From NCBI GenBank assembly GCA_944326475.1, contig CALVEC010000006.1:1-64000 (forward strand): DNA of 64,000 bases. Reading direction: 5' to 3'. Origin of the DNA: Candidatus Gastranaerophilales bacterium (lineage in GTDB: Bacteria > Cyanobacteriota > Vampirovibrionia > Gastranaerophilales > Gastranaerophilaceae). The notes beneath the pieces are model-generated. The model was not told the origin of the DNA. It searched no databases and saw only the letters and a list, made by a program, of their open reading frames with translations. A program made the position numbers and the translations under genes. Positions 34,627 through 42,701 of the stretch are shown one piece after another. Each line of letters starts with the position of its first letter. Within the stretch, counting starts at the first letter, position 1.

Positions 34627-34641
34627 TGAATATTTAAAACC

Positions 34642-34673
34642 AAAAGAAGCCTTATTAATAAGGCTTCTTTTTT
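34642..34673. terminator. Bidirectional terminator after ompH-like gene
   Basis: AAAAGAAGCCTTA (34642-34654) pairs perfectly with TAAGGCTTCTTTT (34659-34671). It also ends the minus-strand riboswitch operon. Confidence 0.85.
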
Positions 34674-35193
34674 ATTTTGTTTTATAGACCTGTTCCGAGG
34701 CTGTATTTTTTAATAGTTCCAGCAGCGCCCCGCCTATTTCCTGATTCGGGTCAAACGAAACGTTCGGAGGTTGAAATGTGTTTTTAATGAGCATACTCAT
34801 TAAAGGACCAAAAGCATCGGGCACATTTATTTTTCTGTAGATGCCCGAAAGCAGAACTTGTATTGTCGGCGAATTTGTTCTGTCAAAACGGCAAATAACC
34901 GGATAAAATTTGTCCACCCCTGAAACGCCGTTATCTATCATTCTGTCCAAAATATACAGCCCTTCCGCAATTTGTTTTTCCTCCTGAACAACTGACAAAT
35001 ATCGCTGCAGCTCCGGCAATGCCGCTTCTTTATACTCAACTATTTGTTTTACAAGATTCTGATTAAACAATGTATAATTTCTGTTTTTATCAGGAAGACT
35101 CACCTGCATGCCGATTTGCGGAATTAAAGCATTTAGCGGAGCTTTATGGGGGTATGGAATATTGTTTTTAAAAGCTATTTTTTTTACTTGCAT
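34672..35193 (-). CDS. Third gene of the riboswitch operon, small helical protein
   Basis: A 173-residue protein with no signal peptide. Mostly helical, including a HEAT-like pattern (EYKEAALPELQRYLSVVQEEKQIAEGLYILDRMI; PTIQVLLSGIYRKINVPDAFGPLMSMLI). The N-terminus (KKIAFKNNIPYPHKAP) resembles the short leading tags of other lineage-specific proteins here. Family unknown. Its start has AGGT upstream and lies 27 nt after the membrane-protein gene, so it is the last gene of the operon headed by the cobalamin riboswitch. Confidence 0.6.
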   Translation of the reverse strand: MQVKKIAFKNNIPYPHKAPLNALIPQIGMQVSLPDKNRNYTLFNQNLVKQIVEYKEAALPELQRYLSVVQEEKQIAEGLYILDRMIDNGVSGVDKFYPVICRFDRTNSPTIQVLLSGIYRKINVPDAFGPLMSMLIKNTFQPPNVSFDPNQEIGGALLELLKNTASEQVYKTK

Positions 35194-35220
35194 AATTTTA
35201 CCTGTTTACTAAATTTACGA

Positions 35221-36777
35221 TTAAGAATAAACAAACGGAGGTCCGTTTTTGATTTCATACAGAATATTTTCTGCGCGGGTTTTTAGCTCTTGTTTGTCTT
35301 TTCCTGCACGTGCCTGTTTTCTGAACTCATCCATAAGCGGCTCAATAACACTGTTTTTCTTTGCACTAAAGTTATTCAACTCGACATTAACAAGTCTGTT
35401 TTGCAAATCCAGTTCGGTTTTTGCATTTTCTTTCATAACCTGAACAGTCTTTTGTGCGTCTACAAGGGATGTTCCTGCATATCCGATTGCGGTAACCGCA
35501 GACATGCCGGCAAACACGAGTTTCAAAATAGGATTTTCCCAATTAACAATCATATTGTATAAATGAGCCCTGTCTCCTTCCGTATAAGAGTAGAGCATGG
35601 GTTTTGAGCTGGGTTTTCCCGCAATTGCTTCCGCTCCGTGAACCGTAACCCGCTCAACTTCTTTTTTTACATAATCAAAAAATTCTTTAGGAAATTTGCC
35701 CGAATTTTCAACTTCTTTTTGCAAAGCACTGCCCGTTAGATTCTCTGCGACTCCCATTACATGTTTTATTTCATTCTCGGTTGCATTAAGAGAGACGAAC
35801 ATGTTATTTAAAGTTTTCAACTGGTCATCAGAAAGTTGACCCTTCGTATTTTGAACAAGCTGCCTCCAGTAATCGAGCATCTGCGCCCTGTATCCGTTTA
35901 TATTTTTTGCCGTCTGCCGCAAGGATTTCAGAGCAAAAACCCCGAGCCCCGTTATTGCAAGAACCGTAGCAAAGACCATGCCCGCTGCAATTGCAAACCC
36001 CCGATTGTAAGAATCTTGTTTATCGCTGCGACCGAAAGACAAAAACTGCTTAAACGTAGCATTTTCCTGCCCCTTGTTGCTTAAATGCAGTACATAATCA
36101 AGCTCTTTTGCCTTATCAGAAAGCATATTTCTCATAATTTGCATTTTTCCGGAAAAGCTTCTTGTCTCAACAGCAATAAGCTTTTCCTGCAAATCTCTTT
36201 GAATATCTGCCTGCTTTTTTCTTATCCAGATTTCTTTAACACCGTCCACAAAATTTTTGCTGACAAGTCCTATTGCGCTTAAAACAAAAACCCCAAGAGC
36301 GCCCAGTATATTTCTTGTATTAGGGTCTCTAATCATTAAAAGCGTTGCAAAATGAGGTTCATCGTTTATTGAAATATTTTTTGGAATTTCCTGAAGTGTT
36401 TTCCATGAGGGAAGATTTTTCTTGTATTTAGAGGCAAGAGAAAGAAGCCCCATCGAGCCGGCAATCAGTCCAAAAAGCCCTATAGTTCCGCCTAACAGCG
36501 GCGCCAGAGATTTGTGCAGCGGTTTTTCTTTTTCTTTTTTGCTGCGTCCGGGTGTTATTTTTTCAAAACTGTCCGGTTTGGTTGTTTTATCAGGGATTAT
36601 CAAGTTGTCGTATATCTCGTTAAGGTCTGCTGTTTCGCAATTATAATCCCTGTCTTTTATAAGATTATTAACAACAAGCCCTTCCTTTACCTCCGAGATA
36701 TTTCTACGCTGGGTTTCTGTCAAATTTCTGTACTGTTTTCGTGTTTCGATATCCTGATATGGCTTAATATAGCTCAT
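35221..36777 (-). CDS. Second gene of the riboswitch operon, four-TM protein with internal duplication
   Basis: A 518-residue protein with about four membrane segments (around residues 91-115, 158-178, 265-288 and 422-442). The stretch after TM2 (RDLQEKLIAVETRSFSGK) is repeated after TM4 (LDLQNRLVNVELNNFSAK), so the protein arose by duplication of a unit made of two TMs plus a cytoplasmic helical arm. No known family recognised; no nucleotide-binding motif. It overlaps the CPHG gene by 4 nt (ATGA), a sign of translational coupling and probably a complex. Expression should follow the cobalamin riboswitch. Confidence 0.65.
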   Translation of the reverse strand: MSYIKPYQDIETRKQYRNLTETQRRNISEVKEGLVVNNLIKDRDYNCETADLNEIYDNLIIPDKTTKPDSFEKITPGRSKKEKEKPLHKSLAPLLGGTIGLFGLIAGSMGLLSLASKYKKNLPSWKTLQEIPKNISINDEPHFATLLMIRDPNTRNILGALGVFVLSAIGLVSKNFVDGVKEIWIRKKQADIQRDLQEKLIAVETRSFSGKMQIMRNMLSDKAKELDYVLHLSNKGQENATFKQFLSFGRSDKQDSYNRGFAIAAGMVFATVLAITGLGVFALKSLRQTAKNINGYRAQMLDYWRQLVQNTKGQLSDDQLKTLNNMFVSLNATENEIKHVMGVAENLTGSALQKEVENSGKFPKEFFDYVKKEVERVTVHGAEAIAGKPSSKPMLYSYTEGDRAHLYNMIVNWENPILKLVFAGMSAVTAIGYAGTSLVDAQKTVQVMKENAKTELDLQNRLVNVELNNFSAKKNSVIEPLMDEFRKQARAGKDKQELKTRAENILYEIKNGPPFVYS

Positions 36778-37454
36778 TTTTCACCGCCATCGTCTTTTTC
36801 TTCTTCCGCTTCTTTGGGGTTAAAGATAGTCTCTTTCAGATTTTTCAAATCAAAAAGTCTTTTTTCTTCTTCAATCCGTTTTTCTTCTTCTTCATTTTCT
36901 GTTTCACTCAAGCCGAAAAGATTAAACAGCTTTTTCTTAAGCTCCCGGAGCTTGTCAGAAATTTTCTTTTCGACCGCTGCTTTTAATTCTCCAAACATCG
37001 CTGTTAATTTGTCAGCAATTTCTGCAGCCTTTTCTTTTACGGCATTAAAAGCATTGTTTAGAGTTGTTTGAATTGCTGCAACCGTATTTTGTATAAACCG
37101 GACAGCCGGCATGATGACATTATTGCGGACTGTTGAGAGGGCGTTTGTAACCGGAGCCGGGAGAAATTTTATCATCAAATCCCGCATTTGTGCCGCAAAC
37201 TGCGCAGTTGCAACAGCCATACTTTTTTGAGCCTGAGCAAGTGCTTCCGCCTGGGCTTCTTCTTTTGCAAGCTCCCTGGCTTTCATCATTTGCCCGATTG
37301 CAAAACACTGACTCCAGGTAAGTTCACCCGGCTTGCGTTCTACGGTTCTGGAACCGCCTCCGCCGCCCATACCGCTGCATATAGGACACGCCCCCGGCGG
37401 TAAGCCGTGCGGACAAGTTCCTGCTCTAACATTCCCTGTAATCTGTGTTGACAT
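36774..37454 (-). CDS. First gene of the riboswitch operon, CPHG/CPIC cysteine-motif protein
   Basis: A 226-residue protein. The N-terminus has C-P-H-G-x4-G-x-C-P-I-C (about residues 14-26), probably a metal-binding knuckle using three Cys and a His, followed by a glycine run (GMGGGGG). The rest is amphipathic helix: an Ala/Gln-rich arm, a hydrophobic middle, and a highly charged coiled-coil tail (EEEEKRIEEEKRLFD). No signal peptide. Function unknown. It is the first gene after the riboswitch, with AGGG 8 nt before the ATG. Confidence 0.65.
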   Translation of the reverse strand: MSTQITGNVRAGTCPHGLPPGACPICSGMGGGGGSRTVERKPGELTWSQCFAIGQMMKARELAKEEAQAEALAQAQKSMAVATAQFAAQMRDLMIKFLPAPVTNALSTVRNNVIMPAVRFIQNTVAAIQTTLNNAFNAVKEKAAEIADKLTAMFGELKAAVEKKISDKLRELKKKLFNLFGLSETENEEEEKRIEEEKRLFDLKNLKETIFNPKEAEEEKDDGGEK

Positions 37455-37479
37455 TAAAAAATCCCTGTTTATCTGTAAA

Positions 37480-37700
37480 ACTCGGGATACTTTAAGCTCA
37501 TTTTGTGCCTTGACCTAAGCTCGAAGTATCGGCATATTTCGGGGGATGCGCAAGACAAGTGTTTCCAACCTCTCTCATTCATTAATCCGGTTTTTATGTT
37601 TTAACAAATTCTCACCGGATTCCCCCGCAGAGTATTCCGGCTGTAACGGCTGCGGCCCAGTCGGGGAATTTCACCCCTGTTTCCTCTGCTTTTAACAATT
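37480..37700 (-). promoter_or_regulatory. Cobalamin (B12) riboswitch and expression platform
   Basis: Read on the minus strand, the core is closed by GCAGAG (37684-37689) and CTCTGC (37627-37632). Inside are the conserved elements GGAAAC, GGGGTGAAATTCCCC, GACTGGGCCGCAGCCGTTA and the B12 box AGCCGGAATAC, in the right order; they match the E. coli btuB aptamer elements (GGGAA, GUGcGAAU, CGCGCAGCGGUAA, AGCCCGAAGACC). Downstream, AATCCGGT/ACCGGATT forms a hairpin, and CGGGGGA in the aptamer's 3' side can instead pair with TCCCCCG near 37540, a possible switch. Controls the three-gene operon 37454-34672. Confidence 0.88.
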
Positions 37701-37740
37701 TTAGAATGCCCGCATGGGGATGTCAATAAAATGTGAAATT

Positions 37741-37774
37741 ATGTCAATTTTTTTGAAGTAAAAGTTTTTATATA
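37741..37774 (+). promoter_or_regulatory. Shared-motif promoter, copy before the gene at 37794
   Basis: ATGTCAATT (37741-37749), exactly 14 nt, GTTTTTATATAG (37764-37775). The gene at 45678 has the identical ATGTCAATT and spacing. Confidence 0.6.
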
Positions 37775-37793
37775 GATAAGAGAGGATATACCT

Positions 37794-38417
37794 ATGCACA
37801 ATTACAATATGAATTATTATAATTCAATTGATAATACTATTGCGGATTCTCAGGGAAACGCAGAGGGAATGTTAATGACGCCTTGGATGGAGCTGGATTC
37901 CAAGCAAATAAACTATGTACACCACCAGCTTAAGAAAATCGGCATGTATTCATTGTATGAAAATTTGAAGGTAAACAAAACAACTGATGCAATAAAAAGT
38001 ATAAACAGCGCATTGTATTACATATTTGAAGAAAACGAAAAATTTGCAGCAAAAGCGATGTCGCAGCCGGAGGGGTTTTATTTCAGCGACGAAAAAGCAG
38101 CCCAAATGATACTTTTAAAGATTTTTGAACATCCTTTTTTTGATAAAACAGTTTGGGAAAACAGAAAAAACAGAAAAGCATCCCAGCTTTTGAATGATAT
38201 AACAAGAATGCCGGATTTAAACATCAGATACTATCAGGAAAACAGGCAGGTATATGAAAAACGCAGGAAACAGACACAGATCGCAAGACAAACCGCACTT
38301 GACCTGAATCTTGAAAGGAAGTTAAACCTGTATTTTACAAACCCAAATATTGTTAACACAAGAGATTATGAAATATTTGAGAATAAAAAATATCCAAAAT
38401 CTTTCCTGATAATATAA
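37794..38417 (+). CDS. Lineage-specific protein of unknown function
   Basis: A 207-residue protein with a Tyr/Asn-rich N-terminus (MHNYNMNYYNSIDN) and a helical, basic C-terminal half. No signal peptide or known domain. AGAGGA lies close to the predicted 5' end of its mRNA. It is divergent from the riboswitch operon and belongs to the set with the shared nAATT-N14-nnnTTTATA promoter. Confidence 0.6.
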   Translation: MHNYNMNYYNSIDNTIADSQGNAEGMLMTPWMELDSKQINYVHHQLKKIGMYSLYENLKVNKTTDAIKSINSALYYIFEENEKFAAKAMSQPEGFYFSDEKAAQMILLKIFEHPFFDKTVWENRKNRKASQLLNDITRMPDLNIRYYQENRQVYEKRRKQTQIARQTALDLNLERKLNLYFTNPNIVNTRDYEIFENKKYPKSFLII

Positions 38418-38515
38418 AACGGGTCAAGCCAACATACAAACAAAACGGTAAGCCGGAAGAACGAAAAGACATAAAACCTTTACTGTTTGCACAAATTATG
38501 CTAAATTTATATATT

Positions 38516-38848
38516 ATGGATTACATTCGCTGGTACGATAAAGATCCTGATTTGAGTCATTTCATGACCTTCATGCAGGGACTCAACGACGAACTCAGAG
38601 ATGAAATAGCGCAGGATTTAATACAAATATTAATGGGAGAAATAAGTGCAGACTCAGACGGAGAAATTTCAGTGCTGGGTGAAAGCAAGCTCACTAATTA
38701 CAAAAGATGGTATGACAAAGATATTACACTGCATTCTGCTGTTGAAATCATAAAAAATCTTGACCAATCAAAACGAAAAGAAATTCTTGAAAATCTCAGA
38801 GAATCTATTGTACAAATATTAACGGACTACAACTATGACAGAAAGTAA
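38516..38848 (+). CDS. Small protein made of two RWYDKD repeats
   Basis: About 110 residues formed by two copies of a roughly 50-residue unit, each starting RWYDKD and ending in an amphipathic helix (DEIAQDLIQIL; RESIVQIL). I chose the ATG at 38516 (MDYIRWYDKD) because the second unit begins in the same way; the frame also has an ATG at 38498. No ribosome site is clear. Function unknown. It overlaps the SDR gene by 14 nt. Confidence 0.65.
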   Translation: MDYIRWYDKDPDLSHFMTFMQGLNDELRDEIAQDLIQILMGEISADSDGEISVLGESKLTNYKRWYDKDITLHSAVEIIKNLDQSKRKEILENLRESIVQILTDYNYDRK

Positions 38849-39572
38849 AAATATCCTTGTAACAGGCGCTTCAAAAGGTATAGGGAAAAGTATTGCCGCA
38901 CTGCTTGCAAAATCAGGACACAACGTGTTTCTTTGCGCAAGAGACAAAGAACTTCTCAGGCAGGTTTGCCATGACATCGGTGCCAAAGGCTATTTTGCAA
39001 TAGATTTAACAAAAGACGGAGCCGCTGAAAACCTCGTAAAACTCACCGCTGCAGCTTACGGAGATATTGAAGTTCTTGTGAACAATGCAGGCGGATATGT
39101 GTACAATCCGGTTGAAAAAACGTCTCAACCGGATATCGAAAACCTTATTTCGCTGAATATAAAGGCACCTTACGAACTTATAAAATACACCGTTCCGATG
39201 ATGAAGAAAAAGCAATGGGGCAGGATTATCAATATCGGTTCAATAAGCGGAGCAGTCGGAGAAGCTAATGCCTCATTGTATTCTCTGACAAAATCGGCTT
39301 ATTCAGGCATGACCAAAGCACTCGCACTGGAGCTTGCGGCAGCCGGTATCACGGTCAACACTATTAATCCGGGATGGGTCAATACCGAGATGGGGATAAA
39401 CTCCGTAGCAGACAGCGAATTTTCTTATGAAGAAAACCTTGAAACAATTCCGCAAAAAAGGTTTATAGAACCGGATGAAGTGGCACAGCTTGTAAAATAC
39501 CTTATATCTGACAATGCCAAAGGATTGACAGGACAATCAATAAACCTTTGTGCAGGTCTGAGCTGCGGTTAA
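38835..39572 (+). CDS. Short-chain dehydrogenase/reductase
   Basis: A 245-residue classical SDR that uses NAD(P)H. Markers: TGASKGIG cofactor loop, NNAGG, the catalytic Ser in GSISGAVGEA and YSLTK (Tyr and Lys), and NPGWVNTEM. It resembles 3-oxoacyl-ACP reductase (FabG), but with no fatty-acid gene nearby the substrate is open. Translationally coupled to the RWYDKD protein upstream. Repeat copy B follows its stop within a few bases. Confidence 0.85.
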   Translation: MTESKNILVTGASKGIGKSIAALLAKSGHNVFLCARDKELLRQVCHDIGAKGYFAIDLTKDGAAENLVKLTAAAYGDIEVLVNNAGGYVYNPVEKTSQPDIENLISLNIKAPYELIKYTVPMMKKKQWGRIINIGSISGAVGEANASLYSLTKSAYSGMTKALALELAAAGITVNTINPGWVNTEMGINSVADSEFSYEENLETIPQKRFIEPDEVAQLVKYLISDNAKGLTGQSINLCAGLSCG

Positions 39573-39576
39573 CAAT

Positions 39577-39695
39577 TTTCATATAGTCAACTGACCCCGA
39601 TAACTTATTGAACTTGTGCATAAAACAAGTTCAACCTTTGTTTTTATAATACCGGCACAAGCAACAAGTGCATGGGGTCACCCTCTCGGACAAAA
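39577..39695 (+). repeat. Structured intergenic repeat, copy B (short form)
   Basis: Near-identical to copy C over the first 105 nt (helices GACCCC/GGGGTC, ACTTATTG/CAACAAGT, CTTGTGC/GCACAAG), but the whole second hairpin domain is missing and the sequence passes directly to the conserved 3' tail CTCTCGGACA. Begins 5 nt after the SDR stop codon. Confidence 0.8.
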
Positions 39696-39702
39696 AAGAA
39701 AA

Positions 39703-39727
39703 GGAGATTTTTTTACAAAAAATCTCC
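39703..39727. terminator. Terminator after the SDR and repeat B
   Basis: GGAGATTTTTT pairs perfectly with AAAAAATCTCC around a 3-nt loop. GC content is low, so termination strength is uncertain. Confidence 0.5.
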
Positions 39728-39755
39728 GCATATGTGGTTAATATGTTAATATAAA

Positions 39756-39811
39756 CCTAGGGGGGCAAATTTTTACGTGCACAATTTTTATTGTGACGTT
39801 ATTGCCATAGG
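39756..39811. other. Long imperfect hairpin at the 3' end of the minus-strand gene
   Basis: CCTA/TAGG, GGCAA/TTGCC, then ACGT(G)CACAAT/ATTGTGACGT stack into one long stem just 4 nt from the stop codon at 39816. No U-run follows on either strand, so it may protect the mRNA 3' end or be processed. Confidence 0.45.
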
Positions 39812-39815
39812 TGGA

Positions 39816-41186
39816 TTATGAAGCTTGTTGCTGTTCTTCTTCAGGCGTTTCTTCTCCTGTTGTGCCTTCACCGGTTGTTGTTGATGAAGATGCGGAGTTA
39901 GTGCCCTGATAAGTCAGAGTATCAAACTCATTGAAGAAGTGATTGACGACTTCTTTGACGTTATATGTTGGTTTTATATTTTCTCTGTATTTTTTACGAC
40001 CGGCTCTGTAACCGTATCCGATTTTGTCATCACTGATTCTGTAATCGCCGCCGTCAGCATGGTATCTGTACGTATTATCTTTATTAGACAAGTATTCTAC
40101 AGTGTTTGCGACTGCCTGGTTAATATTTGCGGCAGCCTGTTCTGTCAATGTTCCGCTTTCGCTTAATCTTGTGTACAAAGCAGATGCTGCAGCGTTCAAA
40201 TCAGCCATAGCCATATTAATTGCCTCTGCATGGGCATCATCAGTATTCTTTGTCCTTGTACCGACACGGCAAACGCCTGCCAGATAGTCTGAAGAAATGC
40301 TTGACTTCATCATAACATCCGTTCTGTCATAAACCGGGGCTGTTATTGTCTCATTACCTGTGGTTGAACCGGTTCCGTCGGTAGCACCGGTGCTTTCAGA
40401 CTCTGTAATTTCAGCCATTTCGCTTTCAAACTCAACGTGGTCATGTTCGCCGTATTCCTGAGGCTGGTCTAATCTGCCAAGAATAATATCCCGCAGCGCC
40501 TCGTTATACTCGGCAGTGCCGACTTCAAAGGAATTTATATATTCAAGGTCTTCTTCCGTCATCCATTGACCTGCTGTTTGTACAAGTGTGTTCCACGTTT
40601 GCAGTGCTTTCTGGTATTCGGGGTCATTGGGGTTTTGAAGCTCCTCATCAAACAAATAGCACGGGTCAAACTCTTGTACCGTATAGTTGACCATGTTGTA
40701 AGCTCCCTGGACATCATATTTTGTAGCTTGCTGCCCGTCGCTTAGACCTTCCGCGTTAAAGGTTGCATCAATAACCTTAGCAGTCGAGGTGCCAAGCTGG
40801 ATTGCATCAACATTGTACTGATCCGTATCTATTCCAAGTCTTCGAGCCGCATTATCTTTGCCTCTGAAAAATTCATAAGTACCAGTTGTCCAGTCTATCT
40901 CGTAGTAGTCTTCTCCGTCTTCAGACTGGTACATCTGCTGGTTTGTGGCAGCATTTCCGACTGTTCGTTTGTTGGAAATAGTATTTCCTTCAACACCGTC
41001 GCTTTTCCAGGCGCTGCCAGTTTCCATATAGTTTTCGATACCCTGGCTAAATTCGTTCATATCTACGCCCATCATTTGCAGATATAAAGCAAAAGGTATA
41101 TCCGAGAAGTTTTTTTGCCATCCTTCATGATACTGGGTATACAGCTGCGATGTAATTGTTCCTGTCGAACTTACGCCATTAACCAT
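39816..41186 (-). CDS. Lineage-specific 456-residue protein of unknown function
   Basis: Acidic protein with no signal peptide or membrane segment. The first 60 residues include IPFALYLQMMGVDMNEF; the middle is rich in acidic and Thr/Gly linker sequence, and the tail is Ser/Thr/Glu/Gln-rich. Aromatic, Asp- and Asn-rich composition suggests a secreted or surface protein using an unusual route; this is inference. AAAGGAG supports the start. The upstream region matches that of the gene at the left window edge for about 45 nt. Confidence 0.6.
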   Translation of the reverse strand: MVNGVSSTGTITSQLYTQYHEGWQKNFSDIPFALYLQMMGVDMNEFSQGIENYMETGSAWKSDGVEGNTISNKRTVGNAATNQQMYQSEDGEDYYEIDWTTGTYEFFRGKDNAARRLGIDTDQYNVDAIQLGTSTAKVIDATFNAEGLSDGQQATKYDVQGAYNMVNYTVQEFDPCYLFDEELQNPNDPEYQKALQTWNTLVQTAGQWMTEEDLEYINSFEVGTAEYNEALRDIILGRLDQPQEYGEHDHVEFESEMAEITESESTGATDGTGSTTGNETITAPVYDRTDVMMKSSISSDYLAGVCRVGTRTKNTDDAHAEAINMAMADLNAAASALYTRLSESGTLTEQAAANINQAVANTVEYLSNKDNTYRYHADGGDYRISDDKIGYGYRAGRKKYRENIKPTYNVKEVVNHFFNEFDTLTYQGTNSASSSTTTGEGTTGEETPEEEQQQAS

Positions 41187-41232
41187 TTTTCATTTGCTCC
41201 TTTGCAAATTATATTAACCACATTTATATATT

Positions 41233-41261
41233 TATAAAAACATTTAGTATATACCGATTTC
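41233..41261 (-). promoter_or_regulatory. Shared-motif promoter before the gene starting at 41186
   Basis: On the minus strand, GAAATC, 14 nt, GTTTTTATA. The flanking sequence (TGTAAC...GAAAT...GTATATAC) is also shared with the left-edge promoter at 54-84. Confidence 0.55.
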
Positions 41262-41367
41262 ATATTTAATATATATTGTTACATATATTTACAAAATGAT
41301 TTGTGTGTCAAAAATTGTTTTTGCAGTAAAATATTTTTGTAAACCACATTAAGTACACGAGCTAGAT

Positions 41368-42669
41368 ATGAACGAACTGAAAAATAAAAACGAACAGTAT
41401 AACGTTTTTTTGGACTATGAACAATCGGAGAATACCTCTAAAGGAGGTATTGGTAAAATTATTTGCGGTATTTTGCTAACGGTTCTTATTGTATCGCTTG
41501 CAGCTTTCGGATATATTGCATCAATCGGAACCAACGGAGAATTAGCAAAACAAATAGAAGAACATTTTGAAGGACTGGACAAACGTGAACAAAAAGGATT
41601 TAACATTCCTTTGTTCCAGCAGCGACAGACTATCCTGATACTTGGGGTCGACTCTAACGGCGAATCAACAGACAAGTTCAAAGGAACACGTTCTGACACG
41701 ATTCTGCTCATAAATCTCGACCCGAAAACAAAATCAGTTAATGTCATTTCTATCCCGCGGGACAGCAAAGTATACATTGCCGGTGAACACGGGGTACAGA
41801 AAATCAATGCAGCACACGCTTTAGGCGGCATTGAGCTTACAAAACAAACTATCGAAGAAACACTCGGAATAAAAATAAATAAGTATGTAGTTGTTAATAA
41901 CGAAGGTGTTAAAAAACTTGTAGATGCATTGGACGGTGTTCCCGTATACATTGAAAAAAATATGTATTACAATGATTCAGCAGGAAGACTACACATAAAT
42001 CTTTCAAAAGGTCTGCACGTTTTGAACGGAAATCAAGTCGAAGGATTTTTGCGATTCAGAAAAGACGGTCTCGGAGATATTGGCAGAACGTCACGCCAGC
42101 AGTGGTTTTTAAAGAGCTTGCTGGAAAGACTGCAATCTCCGTCTGTTATCCCCAAAATCCCCGAGGTTTTGAATCTTGCAACAACTTATGTAAAAACAGA
42201 CCTTACGTTATATGAAATGTCTCATATTGCAGCAATGCTCAGAAATGTCGATATGAACGACGTTGAGTTTGCTACGCTGCCGGGAGGTCCTTCAAAAAAG
42301 GGTTACATAAGCTACTGGATTCTTGACCCTGAAAAAACACAGGAAGTTATTGACAGAATGATATACCGTGACAAACCTGATGTCTCGGACAAAAAACTCA
42401 CTGCAGGTATTATGTATGCTTTTGATAAAGAAGAAGAAGCTATGAAGATAAAAGAGGAGCTGAAAGCTAACGGCTATGAAGTAAACTGCATAGGACGCGC
42501 TCATCTTCCGCATTCTCAGCTTATAGGGCACAATGCAGCAGTTACAAGCGAGTTCGTAAGCTGGCTTAAAAAACAAATTCCTGAAATCCGACATTCACAG
42601 TTCGTTTACGATCCGGTCAGAATGTATTGTGTACAGAGCGATTTTACAATTATCGTCTCAGGCTCATAA
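41368..42669 (+). CDS. LytR-CpsA-Psr (LCP) family cell-wall polymer transferase
   Basis: A 433-residue protein. One N-terminal membrane segment (about residues 31-53, GILLTVLIVSLAAFGYIASI) is followed by an extracytoplasmic LCP domain with LILGVDSNGE, RSDTILLINLDPKTKSVNVISIPRDSKV, INAAHALGG and LRFRKDGLGDIGRTSRQQ, the arginines and aspartates that bind polyprenyl phosphate. The last 90 residues match the LytR C-terminal domain. LCP enzymes attach glycopolymers to peptidoglycan or lipids. It overlaps no gene but precedes hisG by 32 nt. Confidence 0.9.
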   Translation: MNELKNKNEQYNVFLDYEQSENTSKGGIGKIICGILLTVLIVSLAAFGYIASIGTNGELAKQIEEHFEGLDKREQKGFNIPLFQQRQTILILGVDSNGESTDKFKGTRSDTILLINLDPKTKSVNVISIPRDSKVYIAGEHGVQKINAAHALGGIELTKQTIEETLGIKINKYVVVNNEGVKKLVDALDGVPVYIEKNMYYNDSAGRLHINLSKGLHVLNGNQVEGFLRFRKDGLGDIGRTSRQQWFLKSLLERLQSPSVIPKIPEVLNLATTYVKTDLTLYEMSHIAAMLRNVDMNDVEFATLPGGPSKKGYISYWILDPEKTQEVIDRMIYRDKPDVSDKKLTAGIMYAFDKEEEAMKIKEELKANGYEVNCIGRAHLPHSQLIGHNAAVTSEFVSWLKKQIPEIRHSQFVYDPVRMYCVQSDFTIIVSGS

Positions 42670-42701
42670 TTTATACGGTAAAAATAAGGAATTATAAGAA
42701 A

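Noticed and set aside
42627-42701. Extended hisG start inside the LCP gene
   Set aside because: It overlaps the LCP coding end, lacks a ribosome site, and precedes the normal HisG N-terminus.
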